Positions 1-11,149 of a DNA stretch of 64,000 nt are shown here, piece by piece; the first letter of the stretch is position 1, and each line of letters begins with the position of its first letter. The DNA is from Ipomoea triloba. Taxonomy: Eukaryota > Streptophyta > Magnoliopsida > Solanales > Convolvulaceae. A model generated the notes under the pieces. That model searched no databases and was not told where the DNA came from. It saw only the letters and a program-made list of their open reading frames with translations. Location: contig NC_044919.1 of assembly GCF_003576645.1 (NCBI RefSeq), forward strand, positions 14,266,816 to 14,330,815. Reading direction: 5' to 3'. The translations under genes were made by a program, and so were the position numbers.

Positions 1-1917
1 TTATTTGAAACGTGATAATTTGGAAGTTTGGGTAAAAATGATTTTTGGGGTATTACAATTAATGCTAGGCTGGAAGGGTGGAAAACCAGGTTCCTATCTC
101 TGGCTGGAAGGTACATCCTGGCACAGGCGGTGTTGAGCTCCATCCCGTACTATACGATGCAAACAGCCTTGACACCCAAGACGATGTGCGACAACATTGA
201 CAGGAAAATCAGGCAATTCATTTGGGGAAGCTTAGAGCACAAGAGAGGTTGTAATTTGGTCAAGTGGGAGATTATATCAAAACAAAAATCGGCAGAAGGT
301 CTTGGAATAAGAAGCATGAGAGAAATGAACCTAGCCTTTTTAGCCAAACTTGGATGGTGATTTGTTAAGGGTGAAAACTCTTCATGGATTCAAGTGCTAA
401 AAGCTAAATATTCCAAGAACCAAACAAGTTTGGAAAACATCGATCCAGTTACCAGTAGCTCGAACACCTGGAAAGGGATTAATGCTGCCTTTCCCATTCT
501 TAAAAATGGCATCCAAACGGCCATTAGAAGCGAGCGAAACACAAGATTCTGGACTCAAAACTGGCTTGTCGAAGGGAAGCTTCTCCGGGAGCCGACCAAT
601 CAAATAACTAGAGAAGAAGAAGAAGCCATAGTGAGAGACTATTGGGACAAAGAATCAGGTTGGAATCTTCAAAAGCTAAACCAAGTTCTTCCTCCTCATC
701 TGGTCAATAAAATTAGGGGAATCTTTTTGTCAAAGGATCCCAACCTCAATGACTCCATTCTGTGGAAAGGAACACCCATGGGTGACTTCTGGGTGAGCTC
801 AACCTATTCGTTAGCTAAACACCAATCTTTGGAGCAAACAACGATCAACTAGAACATAGTTTAGAACATCAAATTGCCCAATAGGATAAAGTACTTCATG
901 TGGCTGGTGATGCACGGTCGAATCATGTGCAACGTCGAAAGAAGGAAAAGACACCTGACTGAGGTTGAAGAATGTCAACTGTGTGGTAATCTTAAAGAAG
1001 ACATAGACCACGTCTTGAGAAAGTGCCCCGCCACCACAGAGGTATGGAAAGCCATCATGCCGCGCGCCTCACCATTTTGATAGAGAGCTCACCATGAGCT
1101 GGAATACTTGGTTGGAAAGAAACCTTAGAATAAGAGGAGGAAAGTATGTCTTTCACCATTAGAATGCCGCTGAGTATTATTTGTTGGCACATCTAGAAAT
1201 GGAGAAATGTTTATGTGTTTCATAAGGAAAAAAGTCACAAGAATCAAAAAGTAGCCTGGATTAAGAAATACAGTTCGAAGGTTCATCTTGCGTTGGAAGG
1301 CACTAATATCCGGAAAAGACCCTGTGTCTTACCGTTAAGAAATATCCTTTGCTAGAAGAAACCGGACTCCGGGTGGGTTGTGCTCAATGTGGATGGCAGC
1401 TGGAACGCACGTACTAAGACTGCTAGCTGTGGAGGAGTCATAAGGAATCACAATGATGATTGGATTGAGGTGTTCCAGAAGAACTTGGGGGACTGACCGG
1501 ACTGCAATGTGGACATGGTCGAGACCTGGGCTCTACTTTACGGCCTCAAAATGGCATGGAGACTGGGATACGACAACATAATTAGACAAAGTAATTCGAC
1601 TAGTCTAACTCGGTGGATCAACAATCCTGACTCCAATAATATCGAAGGAGGACCCCTGTCCAACTTGATCCTTGAGTGCAGAAGCTGGATGAGAAGGACC
1701 TGGACTGTAAGATGTTGCCATGTACTCCGTGAACAAAATCACATTGCAGACTGGTTAGCCAAAAACTGCAATGATGATTGGGATATTTATGTGTTTTCTA
1801 CATGCCCGTCTAGAGAGCTTGCTGAGTGCATTCGTTGCAATCAAGTCGAGCTGCAGAGATTCTGAGACGACTAACTATTTCTTTTTTTTTTTCTGGGGTT
1901 GTGCCCTTCATGTTCAT

Positions 1918-1920
<3 letters not shown>
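1..1920 (+). mobile_element. Decayed LINE (L1-like) 3' half: RT C-terminus, zf-RVT, RNase H
   Basis: Plus-strand reading fragments line up in the order of a plant LINE ORF2. At 28-360 is the end of the reverse transcriptase region (SLAGRY, IPYYTMQ, FIWGS, GLGIRS). At 394-1080 is the connecting region ending in a zf-RVT zinc-binding motif (MWLVMHGRI ... CQLCG ... HVLRKCP). At 1509-1865 is an RNase H-like tail (WALLYGLKMAW, EQNHIADWLA). The frame is broken by stops at 358-360, 850-852 and 862-864 and by frameshifts after about 1080. The equivalent region of the LINE at 31303-37279 is clearly related but not a recent copy. The 5' part lies outside the window or is lost. No target duplication was found; a T-run and an (AT)n tract follow. 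Confidence 0.85.

Positions 1921-1961
<41 letters not shown>
1919..1961. repeat. (AT)n microsatellite
   Basis: About 20 uninterrupted AT units directly after the LINE remnant. It creates artificial Tyr/Ile reading frames on both strands that are not genes. Confidence 0.95.
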
Positions 1962-1962
<1 letters not shown>

Positions 1963-3107
1963 GAGATATAAAAAATTATACACACCAATAGTGTACTTTA
2001 TGAACAAAAATAATGTACTCTATAAAAAAATATTATATACACAGAAACAATCACTTTATGGATGCGCTATTTGAATATATAATCCAAACAATGTATAATA
2101 CGACTAAATTTCTGCTTAAATAATCCCTTAAAACTAGCAAGAACCCTAGGCAATCAAAGATGTACTTTATGCATATCAATAATGTATTTAGTACACAAAA
2201 ACTACCTGCTCAAAAACAACATATAAACAATGAACAATATTTTTCAATTTCTACTTGAATAATTTTTAAAACCCTAGGTAGTTGAAAATGTACTTAATTG
2301 ATGTTTAGGTTCGTAATCACAATGTGAGTCTAGAATTAGATGTTTACCTTCAAGAAGCTCTTGTATTGTGCAGCAATGGAGTCGGATGGTCGTTTTCTTG
2401 TGTGTTTGTAACAACACAATTGAGGAAGCAGTGGAGATGGCGTCCAAAAGAGCGAGGAAGACGGTTGTTCTTCGTCCGGAAGAGATGAAGCATCTTTTAT
2501 ATTATTTATAAAAAAAAAAAGATGCACAACAAATCATCTCTCCTTAAATGAAGAAACGACGTCGTTTTGAACCATGGTCCATGCAATAACAATTGATATT
2601 TGGCACCTCTATTAAAAAAAATCAAGTTAACGAGTTGAATCATTACAATGCTAACCTATTACAAATCTTGTTCATCTATGAAATCTCAACCCCTTAACCT
2701 TAAAGGATGGTGTTCGATATATGGTCCAAACCAGTTAATATACTAAAACAAACACAAAGCAGAAATTGTGAGGTCTACTTCTACATAGAGAGATATGTGG
2801 CAATGTAATTTGTAATTTGTAAGATCTGTAACTGTGCAAATTAAAAAATGCGCAGATGTGATTCAAATACCCAGAGAGAACTGTAAACACGCAAGATAGA
2901 CACAATTACAATACCTGAATTCAATCTGTAAACTATTCTACCAAATCGGCACATTACAGTATACAGCTTGTATTACAACCTTAGAAACCTAGTATGGATC
3001 AATCCAACGTGAAGCTCATTTCTATAGGCTAAACAATTACCATGACAAAACTGCCTTTGAAATCTCAATAGAAGAGCTTCTAGGATCACACTCTTGGTTC
3101 TCAAGCT
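1962..3107. other. AT-rich spacer and ASF1 3' flank
   Basis: No supportable gene. 2110-2300 has two loosely similar blocks, each with an ACCCTAGG-containing core followed by a GTACTT motif. A short minus-strand reading frame at 2336-2527 has no recognisable domain. Roughly 2900-3107 is presumably the 3' UTR of the minus-strand ASF1 gene. Confidence 0.5.
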
Positions 3108-3817
3108 TTATGGAGACCGGACATCAGAGCGATGGTCAGGAGATGAAACAGTTTCTCCTGCATGTGCATCAATTTCGGTAGCGTGTTCAGGTAATAGAGA
3201 TTGTTCACCATTTTCAGTATTCTCCGGTTGAAAATTAATAGGGAACTTTGTGACTCTGGGTTTGTCGGCCAGAATATTTCTCTGGACCCTATCAATCAAA
3301 ACCTTTTGAGGAGGCTCCTCTCGTAGTTGCTCATCATCATAGTCATTGTTGACATAGTATCCCACCCGAATAAACTCTTGTCCCATATAAGAGCATGTCA
3401 ATAGTAATACTGTGACACCAATAATATCTTCTTCGCGGATTTTAGATGGGTCTGGGGGATCTGCCTGTAAAAGTGTGCGTATAAGCATTTAAGCAATCAA
3501 CACAGCAGCAAACCCAAATAATAAGTAATACATGATAGCAGATAAAGCAACAAGTTAGTTACCTGAAGCAGAAATCGGTATTTGCCAACATTTACAGGCC
3601 CAACCAAAACACTTTCCAAGAGTTGGTCATAAGTTTCATCCTCTGCAGATCCAACATAAATCAGCTTCCATTCCAAATCTGTACTAAACAAGAAAGGTTA
3701 CAATATGGTCAAGGTTGCCAAATCTGATCCGAAACCACAATAGTGATCCTTATGCATTGGTATCTATAGTAAAATGAACACCATAACAACTTACTAGAAG
3801 AACCAGCCAGAAGAAGT

Positions 3818-3873
<56 letters not shown>

Positions 3874-5711
3874 AAAGAACATTCTTAAAATGATAAACAC
3901 AATATCCACCCACCATCTCCAGAGTGACTGCAAATTTTTTACCATACTTAAAAATCCACTTTTCAATGAAGTATATTCAATTCAGGTTCTTTTGTTTTTT
4001 TAAATAATTTCTCACCATTTTTGTCATATAGGGCAACAAGCAAACACATTGCAGCTAATAGCCTATTCAAAGACTAAATACCACCTTTACCTCTAGAACC
4101 TTAATAGAATTTTTATTTAAAACGGAGTATAAATTTACTAGTTATGTACAGTACACCTACCAATGTGATTTTGAATTCTGCATGTATTTTTGCACATGAG
4201 ATAAATTAAAGTTGTTGCAAATAAACTTAAAATTGGCTCTCCTTTCTGGTACAAGGATAATGATGCATTCAAGTTTTTAAATGTTTTGAAATAAATTTTA
4301 CCCTTTTGAACATAGTCTCATACAGGGTATTCTGGCCCTGACTTTTGGCAAAATGTTAAGTTTGATAAAGAAAATGGCAACTATCTCTCAAATGCCTGTC
4401 TAATACTATCTATAAGCTTATCCAAGTGACCAAACCTCCATATCAAATTGAATCTTGAAAGATATTTAAACTATCAATAGCACTAGTCTGCTGCAAAATA
4501 AAATCAGCATATAATTAATGTATGTTGAAAGCACACACAGGACCAAAATTCCAGAGGCAACAAAACCCTGAATTTTGTAAAGAAATAGGTTGCAAGTAGG
4601 AAAACAGCAGTAACAGAGAGAATAATTTAGCTACCAGTTCACAGAAGTTTCAAGATCCAGAAGTAACTCTAGTTCAAAAAAGTCCAGGGAAAGGATGTTG
4701 ATAGAGTATTAATTGTGAGTCTTCAAATGAATAAAGTTGTGTACCAAAATTTTAAAAAACAAGCTAGCATAAAAGAATTCTTTACTAATGTAGATATAGC
4801 CCCACATTTCAGCCATTTCCATTTTTCCTTCTAGTGTTAGACAAGAGGGAGAAAAGTTCAAAGCAACAGATACAACAAAATAAATTGCAATATTAAAAAA
4901 TTTCAAAAGCAAAATGTTGTCAAAGCATCCACATCCCTGGTTTTCAAATAGTGAGGTGTTTTAGAAGATAAAGGCTCCAGATCAAGAGGTTTTCATTTAT
5001 ATCATGTTATCACCGAGGAGATTATTTTGATCCCTTCATGGCTTCAAACACACTTCTTATAAACATTATATGCACCAGTTCTATGAAGTAAATATTTTAG
5101 AGAATTCCCATTTGAGTTTATAACCTAATTTAAAAGCAAAATATCACTTCTTCAAGGCAATTCAGCATGAATTTTATACCTGTATACAAATTTATTTATT
5201 TATTTATGTAAAAAAAAAAAAAAACTCTTCCAAAGTGAGACCTGGTAGCTACTTGAAAGAATCATTGATATCAAGAAACACTTTCAACCAATATCACTTA
5301 AAATGAAAAACTGAGCAGAAAGGTTGCAAAACCTAGAGACATTAATTTAACTCCTTTTATATGTCCTTTGTTCCTCAAAATTGAATTATGAAGAGATGCA
5401 AAATTATACAAAAGTGAGTAACATATTTAACTTGAAAAAGAAATGTAGCGAACCAAAATCCAGGTCAATATCATACCAAAAACAAATAAAACACAAAATC
5501 AGAGGTGGAACGCTACTTATCCGCATTTTCACTATCGATAAATTCAAACTTCACATTTTCAAAACGTTAATGAATTAATTAATTAGAAAGGAGAAAGTTT
5601 ACCGTCTTTCAGGGAAGTGAGGCATTCGTAAGAGATCTCAAATTGAAAAGGATTGAGAAACGGCCCCGGATTGTCCAAAACGGTGACATTTGTGAGGTTG
5701 ACGACACTCAT
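3108..5711 (-). CDS. ASF1: Histone chaperone ASF1 (anti-silencing function 1)
   Basis: Three exons on the minus strand: 5711-5603, 3678-3563 and 3464-3108, giving 193 aa, the usual length for plant ASF1. All junctions are GT..AG and in phase. The start is the ATG at 5711 opening [15 protein letters not shown], the conserved family N-terminus; an upstream in-frame ATG at 5786 would add residues not seen in the family. ASF1 is a nuclear chaperone that binds the histone H3-H4 dimer and hands it to CAF-1 or HIRA. The immunoglobulin-like core is residues 1-155. Residues known in yeast and human ASF1 to contact H3-H4 fall at the same numbers here: D54, V94 and R108. The tail after about 155 is variable, as expected. 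Intron 1 (1.9 kb) carries an (AT)n tract. There are no internal stops, so it should be functional. Confidence 0.97.
3821..3871. repeat. (AT)n microsatellite in ASF1 intron 1
   Basis: About 24 AT units inside the first intron of ASF1; likely polymorphic between individuals. Confidence 0.95.
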
Positions 5712-5785
5712 CCTTCCCTGCAACCTGCGTGTAGGAATCGGAAGCCCTAAGCTTTCAGGGAAAAGATAAACGGATCTTGAATGCA

Positions 5786-5794
5786 AAACCCTAA
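5786..5794 (+). promoter_or_regulatory. telo-box (AAACCCTAA) in the ASF1 leader
   Basis: AAACCCTAA lies about 75 bp upstream of the ASF1 start codon, on the strand opposite to the gene. Telo-boxes are common in plant promoters and leaders of genes active in dividing cells. Its function here is inferred from position only. Confidence 0.55.
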
Positions 5795-5855
5795 TCGCCG
5801 ATTTGAAATGGAAGTAGGCGAAGCTAGAAAATGTTTTGACCAGTCTAGAAATTTT

Positions 5856-5864
5856 CTATATATA
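5856..5864 (-). promoter_or_regulatory. TATA box of ASF1
   Basis: The minus strand reads TATATATAG, 145 bp upstream of the ATG. This fits a transcription start near 5830 and a leader of about 120 nt. Confidence 0.65.
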
Positions 5865-5879
5865 CGGGACGCATTTTAA

Positions 5880-5887
5880 TTTGGCGG
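5880..5887 (+). promoter_or_regulatory. E2F-binding site in the ASF1 promoter
   Basis: TTTGGCGG matches the plant E2F consensus TTTSSCGS exactly and lies 16 bp upstream of the TATA box. E2F sites work in either orientation. Arabidopsis ASF1 genes are reported E2F targets with S-phase expression, so the site fits the gene. Binding here is inferred. Confidence 0.7.
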
Positions 5888-6066
5888 GAGATTTTTGTGA
5901 CCGCTTCTTCATCTTTTTTATGAAAATTGAAAAGCCGCGAAGAAATTAAAATGAATGCACGTACACAGAATAGCAAATTACGCAAAAACTGAGTGCAGCA
6001 ATGATTAATGAATGCACTGCACGGAGTAGCACAAAATAATTAGGAGTATTTACTTTATAGAGTAAA

Positions 6067-7611
6067 CTAGTTTTATGGGTTATGCCCAATGTTTATATTT
6101 AAATAAATATTTGAAAGTATATCAATGCAAGATTATATAAGAGAAGATTATACATGGATAATTGAATATAATATCGATTTTTTTTATTTAAATATCTAAC
6201 TCAAAGTATATGAATCCAAGATAATATAGAAAATTCATTATAATTATTACTAAAATAAATGTTTGCAACCTTGTAAAATCGATAGTCTAAATATTTGGTC
6301 TAAAAATGATAGTCTAAATAAATACTACTTTTAATTTAAATTTTTCTAAGTGTTGTTAATTACCTTTTGAGTAACATTGTCATTATCTTCATCTTTATTA
6401 TTTGTTCTCTTCCTTTTTGTTGGTAGTGTGTTATTTGCAATTCGGTTATTGTTGGTAGCATAGATGGCAACGTTATGCAATGAGATTATGATATAGGAGC
6501 TATAGACTTTCCTTTAGTGTTCTGCTTGGGGTTCATTTGGTTCAACCATTATTGTTGAATGAGTTATTGTGGATAAAGAAATCCCTAGTTTAAGAAAAAA
6601 GATTAAATAAAATAATAAAAATTTGAAAATTTAAAATATTATGTATTCCAAAGATATTAAAAGGTAGTTTCTCGCTTCAATTTGCTAGGTAATGGATTAT
6701 TTGAGTACTTTCATTATCAAAAAATCCCCAAGTAGTTAATATGATTAGTTTCAAACTATTATTTTTTATTTTTTTCATGGTATTAAAGAAATACATATGT
6801 ATCATTTTTTGGTGTAACTACTAATTTATTTAATTCAATAAGAGTAAAATAGAGTGATTCCACTTCAATTTGTTGGGTTATTATTTGAGTACTCTCTTTG
6901 TCAACCAATCCCCAAGTAGTTAATATTTTTTTTTTGAAAGCCCCAAGTAGTTAATATAATTAGCTTCAAATTTTTTTTTTATAGTATTAATAAAATACTT
7001 GGTAACTAAATATATAACATTATTTTGTACTATAACTTTGATATTTAATTACAAGATATTATAAAAATAAGATAATGGACAATGTAATGAATATCAATTG
7101 ATAAATTTGAATGTAAAGAATCTTTGCATGAGAGAAAATAAAGATAATATAACTAATGAAATTATTTTTCTTATTTAATTTAATTTTTTGATAATGAATA
7201 AATTTTTCAAATAAAGGTATTGTAGACACATAATTCTAAATTAAAGAAATAAATATGTGTCATTTTTTTTTGTAGCTACTAATTTATTTAATTTAATAAG
7301 AGTAAAATTGAGTGAGAAACTTAATTATGTCAAATTTGATTGAGATGGGGTTCAAACCTAAGACCTTTCTTATAGAAACTAATTGGTAAGTTAAAAGTTA
7401 ACGGATAAGAGAATATTTAACGGAAAACTTAACGGATAATCATAAAAGTAAGGTTAAATTAGGTAATCTCTATTAATAATATTAATCTGAATTATCTTAA
7501 CCATCTATTTGATTAAATAATTCATCTGAACCATCCATTTGATTAAATAATTTGACCGTCATTTTTTTTACCCATTTTAGGCCTAACTTTGGCTCTTATT
7601 AGTATAGTAGA
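6067..7611 (-). mobile_element. Non-autonomous Helitron, family A, complete (1.55 kb)
   Basis: Read on the minus strand, the element begins at 7611 with TCTACTATACTAATAAGAG, the usual plant Helitron 5' end, preceded by A. It ends at 6067 with CTAG followed by T, i.e. insertion between A and T. A small hairpin (TGGG/CCCA) lies just inside the 3' end. There are no terminal inverted repeats or target duplication, as expected for Helitrons. The 3' ~530 bp (6067-6595) recurs at 8940-9472, and part recurs at 18436-18890. The minus strand of the shared part encodes a Lys/Arg-rich peptide with NTLPTKRKR. An internal ~185-bp direct duplication spans about 6660-6960. Confidence 0.72.
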
Positions 7612-7612
7612 T

Positions 7613-8208
7613 ACCAGAGGTGACCGACTTTGATGGCACCGTCACTTTTAGTCCTCAACTTTTAAATCAACCACTTTTAGTTCTCCAACTTTGATGGCAC
7701 CACCACTTTTAGTCCTCAATTTTTAAATCAACAACTTTTAGTCCTCCGACTTTGATGGCACCGTCACTTTTAGTCCTCAACTTTTAAACCAACCACTTTT
7801 AGTCCTCTTACTTTTTGTTTCTAGCCACCTATGGTCATTCCTTTACAATTGGACATTTAATGTCATTTTCTCAAGGGCAATTCAGTCATTTCATAATTAA
7901 TGTATTAAGTATTATGTTTCCTCATCAGAATAATTAAAGAAACCCTATTCTCCACTCTCCTTTGTGAACACTAAATTATGGACCAAATGACTGAATTGTC
8001 CTTGAAAAATGACTTTAGATGTCCAATTGTAAAGGAAGGACCATAGGTGGCTAGACACAAAAAAAAATAAGAGGACTAAAAGTGGTTGATTTAAAAGTTG
8101 AGGACTAAAAGTGGCAGTGCCATCAAAGTCGTATGACTAAAAGTGGTTAATTTAAAAGTTGAGGACTAAAAGTGGCGGTGCCATCAAAGTCGGAGGACCT
8201 CCACTGGT
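7613..8208. mobile_element. Fold-back MITE with internally repeated arms (596 bp)
   Basis: The two halves are inverted copies around a loop near 7910-7970. The ends read ACCAGAGGTGACCGAC on the left and, complemented, ACCAGTGGAGGTCCTCCGAC on the right. Inside each arm a ~60-bp unit containing ACTTTTAGTCCTCAACTTT and TTTGATGGCACC is repeated in tandem. No coding sequence. It abuts the 5' terminus of the Helitron at 7611. The superfamily is not clear because no target duplication is obvious. Confidence 0.78.
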
Positions 8209-8262
8209 ATTTACTCTTACTTTATATTTTAGTGTTTATTCACTATAATTAATTTGTTTTTA

Positions 8263-8659
8263 GAGTTAATTTCATATTTGGTCCTAGATTTATAGGTAAC
8301 AATCCACTTTTAGTTCTTTTTTATCATAACATCCTTATTTAGTCCTAGCATTATTGTGGCATGACTATTTTTTGTCCTCTGTCAACAAAATCGTTGAAAT
8401 GTCGTTAAATACAATGACATTTAGACCTTGTTTATACAAAATATGTTAACCCACTATATTTTTTATGTTTTTAAACAAAAAAATCATAATTGATGACCAA
8501 AATATCATTGTATTTAACGATATTTAAACTGTTTTGTTGATAAATGACAAAAAATGGTCATATCACAATAATACTAGGACCAAAAGTGAATTTTCTTATA
8601 AAAAATGACTAAAAGTGGAATGTCACCTATAAATCTAGAACCAAAAATGGTATTGACTC
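8263..8659. mobile_element. Second fold-back MITE (about 400 bp)
   Basis: Inverted halves: the left end has GGTCCTAGATTTATAGGT and the complemented right end GGTTCTAGATTTATAGGT. The arms continue through ATTATTGTGGCATGAC and its complement GTCATATCACAATAAT, and through GACAAAAAATGGTCAT and its partner. No reading frame. It shares the ACTTTTAGT theme with the neighbouring element at 7613-8208, suggesting related families. Confidence 0.7.
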
Positions 8660-8939
8660 TTTGTTTTTATCAGACATGTTTGCATTTGAGTTTCGATCCG
8701 GTTTCAATTTCAAATCGCTGATTTCACGAATTCAAAATTGCCAGAACCTTCTTTGGCCGATTCCCATCTGGTTCTGGAACCGACGGTTCCGGTTGAAACC
8801 GTCGATTAAAACATGACATGTTTTTCTTTTACTTTTTGCGCTTATGCATCAGAGCAAAACTTGTTGCGCACAACACAAATTGCGTTGTGCACAACTAAAA
8901 AAGTGAAGGCCACATGGGTGGTGGCATTTATTTTATATA
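8660..8939. other. Spacer without recognisable feature
   Basis: Contains a short inverted pair around 8770-8810 (GAACCGACGGTTCC) but nothing that supports a gene or a named element. Confidence 0.4.
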
Positions 8940-9472
8940 CTAGTTTTATACGTGGGTTAATGCCCAATGTTTATATTTAAATAAATATTTGAAAATATAT
9001 CAATGCAAGATTATATAGGAGAAGTTTATACATGGTAATTGAATGTCGAATTTTTTTTATTTAAATATCTAACTCAAAGTATATGAATCCAAGATAATAT
9101 AGAAAATTCATTATAATTATTACTAAAATAAATGTTTGCAACCTTGTAAAATTGATAGTCTAAATATTTGGTCTAAAAATGATAGTCTAAATAAATATTA
9201 CTTTTAATTTGAATTTTTCTAAGTGTTCTTAATTCTCTTTTGAATAACATTGTCATTGTCTTCATCTTAACTATTTGTTCTCTTCCTTTTTGTTGGTAGT
9301 GTGTTATTTGCAATTCGGTTATTGTTGGTAGCATAGATGACAACGTCATGCAATGAGATTATGATATAGGAGCTATAGACTTTCCTTTAGGTGTTCTGCT
9401 TGGGGTTCATTTGGTTCAACCATTATTGTTGAATGAGTTATTGTGGATAAAGAAATCCCTAGTTTAATCAGA
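8940..9472 (-). mobile_element. Helitron family A, second copy, 3' part
   Basis: Nearly identical to 6067-6595. The minus strand ends in CTAG at 8940 followed by T, with the same TGGG..CCCA hairpin. Similarity stops abruptly after the shared CCCTAGTTTA at about 9472, where LTR-like sequence begins. Either the copy is truncated or its 5' part has been replaced. Confidence 0.7.
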
Positions 9473-11110
9473 TCATTACCAGCTAAGAGACTTCTCCAAA
9501 TAAAGCTTCGGTTACTCCCTGTACTTGCCTCCAAGAAAGACACTTTAGGGAAATACCTAGTCTTAATGTTTTAAGTCTAAACCCCACTGATGTAATTGAC
9601 TGATTTATTATGACAAATTAGTTAGGATTAAGTCTAGAGTCTGTCAGTGTTAAGAGTGAAAACCTGATTGATCAAACTTTACACCAGAGCGTTTGGGATG
9701 TATCCGTTGGGATTCACTGTCTTATCCTTGCTAAGCTAAGTAGAGCGGTTACCGGCAAAGAGGTGTGATTACAAGAAAGTCCCTACTATCTAGACATCTC
9801 CCTACTATCTAGACACCTCAAAGGGTATCACAGTAATTATCTATAAGGATTCAAATACTAAGAATTACCATGTTACCTACGTCAGAATATTATTTAAAGG
9901 TGATAGATTGTTCAAGAATGATAGACAAGAGATTATTGAGTTCGGACTTGAAAGATAACCATATCCCCTATAGTTCCAAAAGATCAGCTCTAACTACTTC
10001 GTCTTCTCAAGAAAACAAGTTTTGGAGATTTAAGTTGATGAGCTTGAGAAGGCAAATCATTGATGCTTAATCTATAGACGGAAAGGCCATGCAGATGTGG
10101 TGCAGCGTAGAGTGAGTCAGCGAGACGTAGGGATGTCAATTTCAATCCGCCCCGCGGATATCCACCCGAATCCACCCCGCATGGGTCGGTTTTTTTTGGG
10201 TGATAGTGGGTGGTGGGTCTTAAAAATGTAAACCCGCGGTGGGTCGGGTTGGATTCGGGTTTTATGTACAAAACCTGCCTAGCACCCCACCCGACCCACC
10301 ATGTGTGCATACATATATATATAATAGTAAAATAAGTAGCACTAGTATATAGTTAATTATAAAAGTTTCAATAACTTTGGGTAACTTTTTACTATTTTTA
10401 TATCTAAACAACTAAATTTATTTTTAAAAATTAACAATTTAGTTATTATATTATAATATTTCTATATTTTATGTTTTAGTATAACTAATGAATTTTGTTG
10501 TTTAATTATGTGTAAGTAATTTTGATATTATTTTTTTAAAAATAATAAGTTGATAAGTGGTGGGTACCCTAGTGGGCACCCGCACCCGGTGGGGGTGAGG
10601 ATGGATTCTAAAAAGGTCCACCCGATGCGGGTTGGGGGTGGGGGTGGGGGTGAGTGGAGAAAATGAAAGGTGGGTCGGGTGATGGATGTAGCCCTCCCCG
10701 ATCCACACCCGACCCATTGCCATCCCTAGCGAGACGGACAACGACAGAGTGACTCTCCAAGAAGGGGACTTCATTGAACTTCTGATGCACGGATCTCCGG
10801 TCTCGGCAATCTACTGTAGCCATAAGTCAGTCGGGTAGATATTGTGTAAGGGATCACTTGGGTGAGAACGTTTCTTTTACCTTCTGTACTTTGGGTGTTG
10901 AGTATAGTGGATTGGGCGCACTGATGGTCGTCCCCAGACGTAGATACTATTGTATCGAACTGGGTAAACAATATCGTGTGCCAATTTAGTTTTTGCATTC
11001 TTATTCTGCATTAATATCTATACCTCTGATCTGTTACACGATCTGAGCGATAAAACAATTAAGGATCAGAAAAGACAATCTTAGTATAAGATAAGGCAAA
11101 AACCCTATCG
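9473..11110 (+). mobile_element. LTR-retrotransposon remnant, probably an LTR
   Basis: No gene. The segment 10737-11040 resembles the right part of plant copia LTRs (GTATCGAACTGGGTAAACAAT, then a T-rich stretch). A similar motif occurs in complement at 60790-60830 in the Sirevirus-like element. The hAT MITE at 10128-10728 splits the segment. No terminal TG..CA pair or target duplication could be fixed, so the boundaries are approximate and the identification is tentative. Confidence 0.4.
10128..10728. mobile_element. hAT-type MITE (601 bp) with 8-bp target duplication
   Basis: Terminal inverted repeats are TAGGGATGTCAA on the left and, complemented, TAGGGATGGCAA on the right. Perfect 8-bp direct repeats GCGAGACG flank it at 10120-10127 and 10729-10736, the target duplication length of hAT transposons. 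Inside, GGGTGGGT and GGGTCGGGT-like runs occur near both ends in inverted orientation, separated by an AT-rich middle. There is no transposase, so it depends on an autonomous hAT element. Confidence 0.9.
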
Positions 11111-11149
11111 GGCTTTATAGAATATCAAGATTAGTGAAATTTCACATAG

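Noticed and set aside
9870..10070. 66-codon plus-strand frame in the LTR-like region
   Set aside because: No recognisable domain; sits in a non-coding LTR-type segment.
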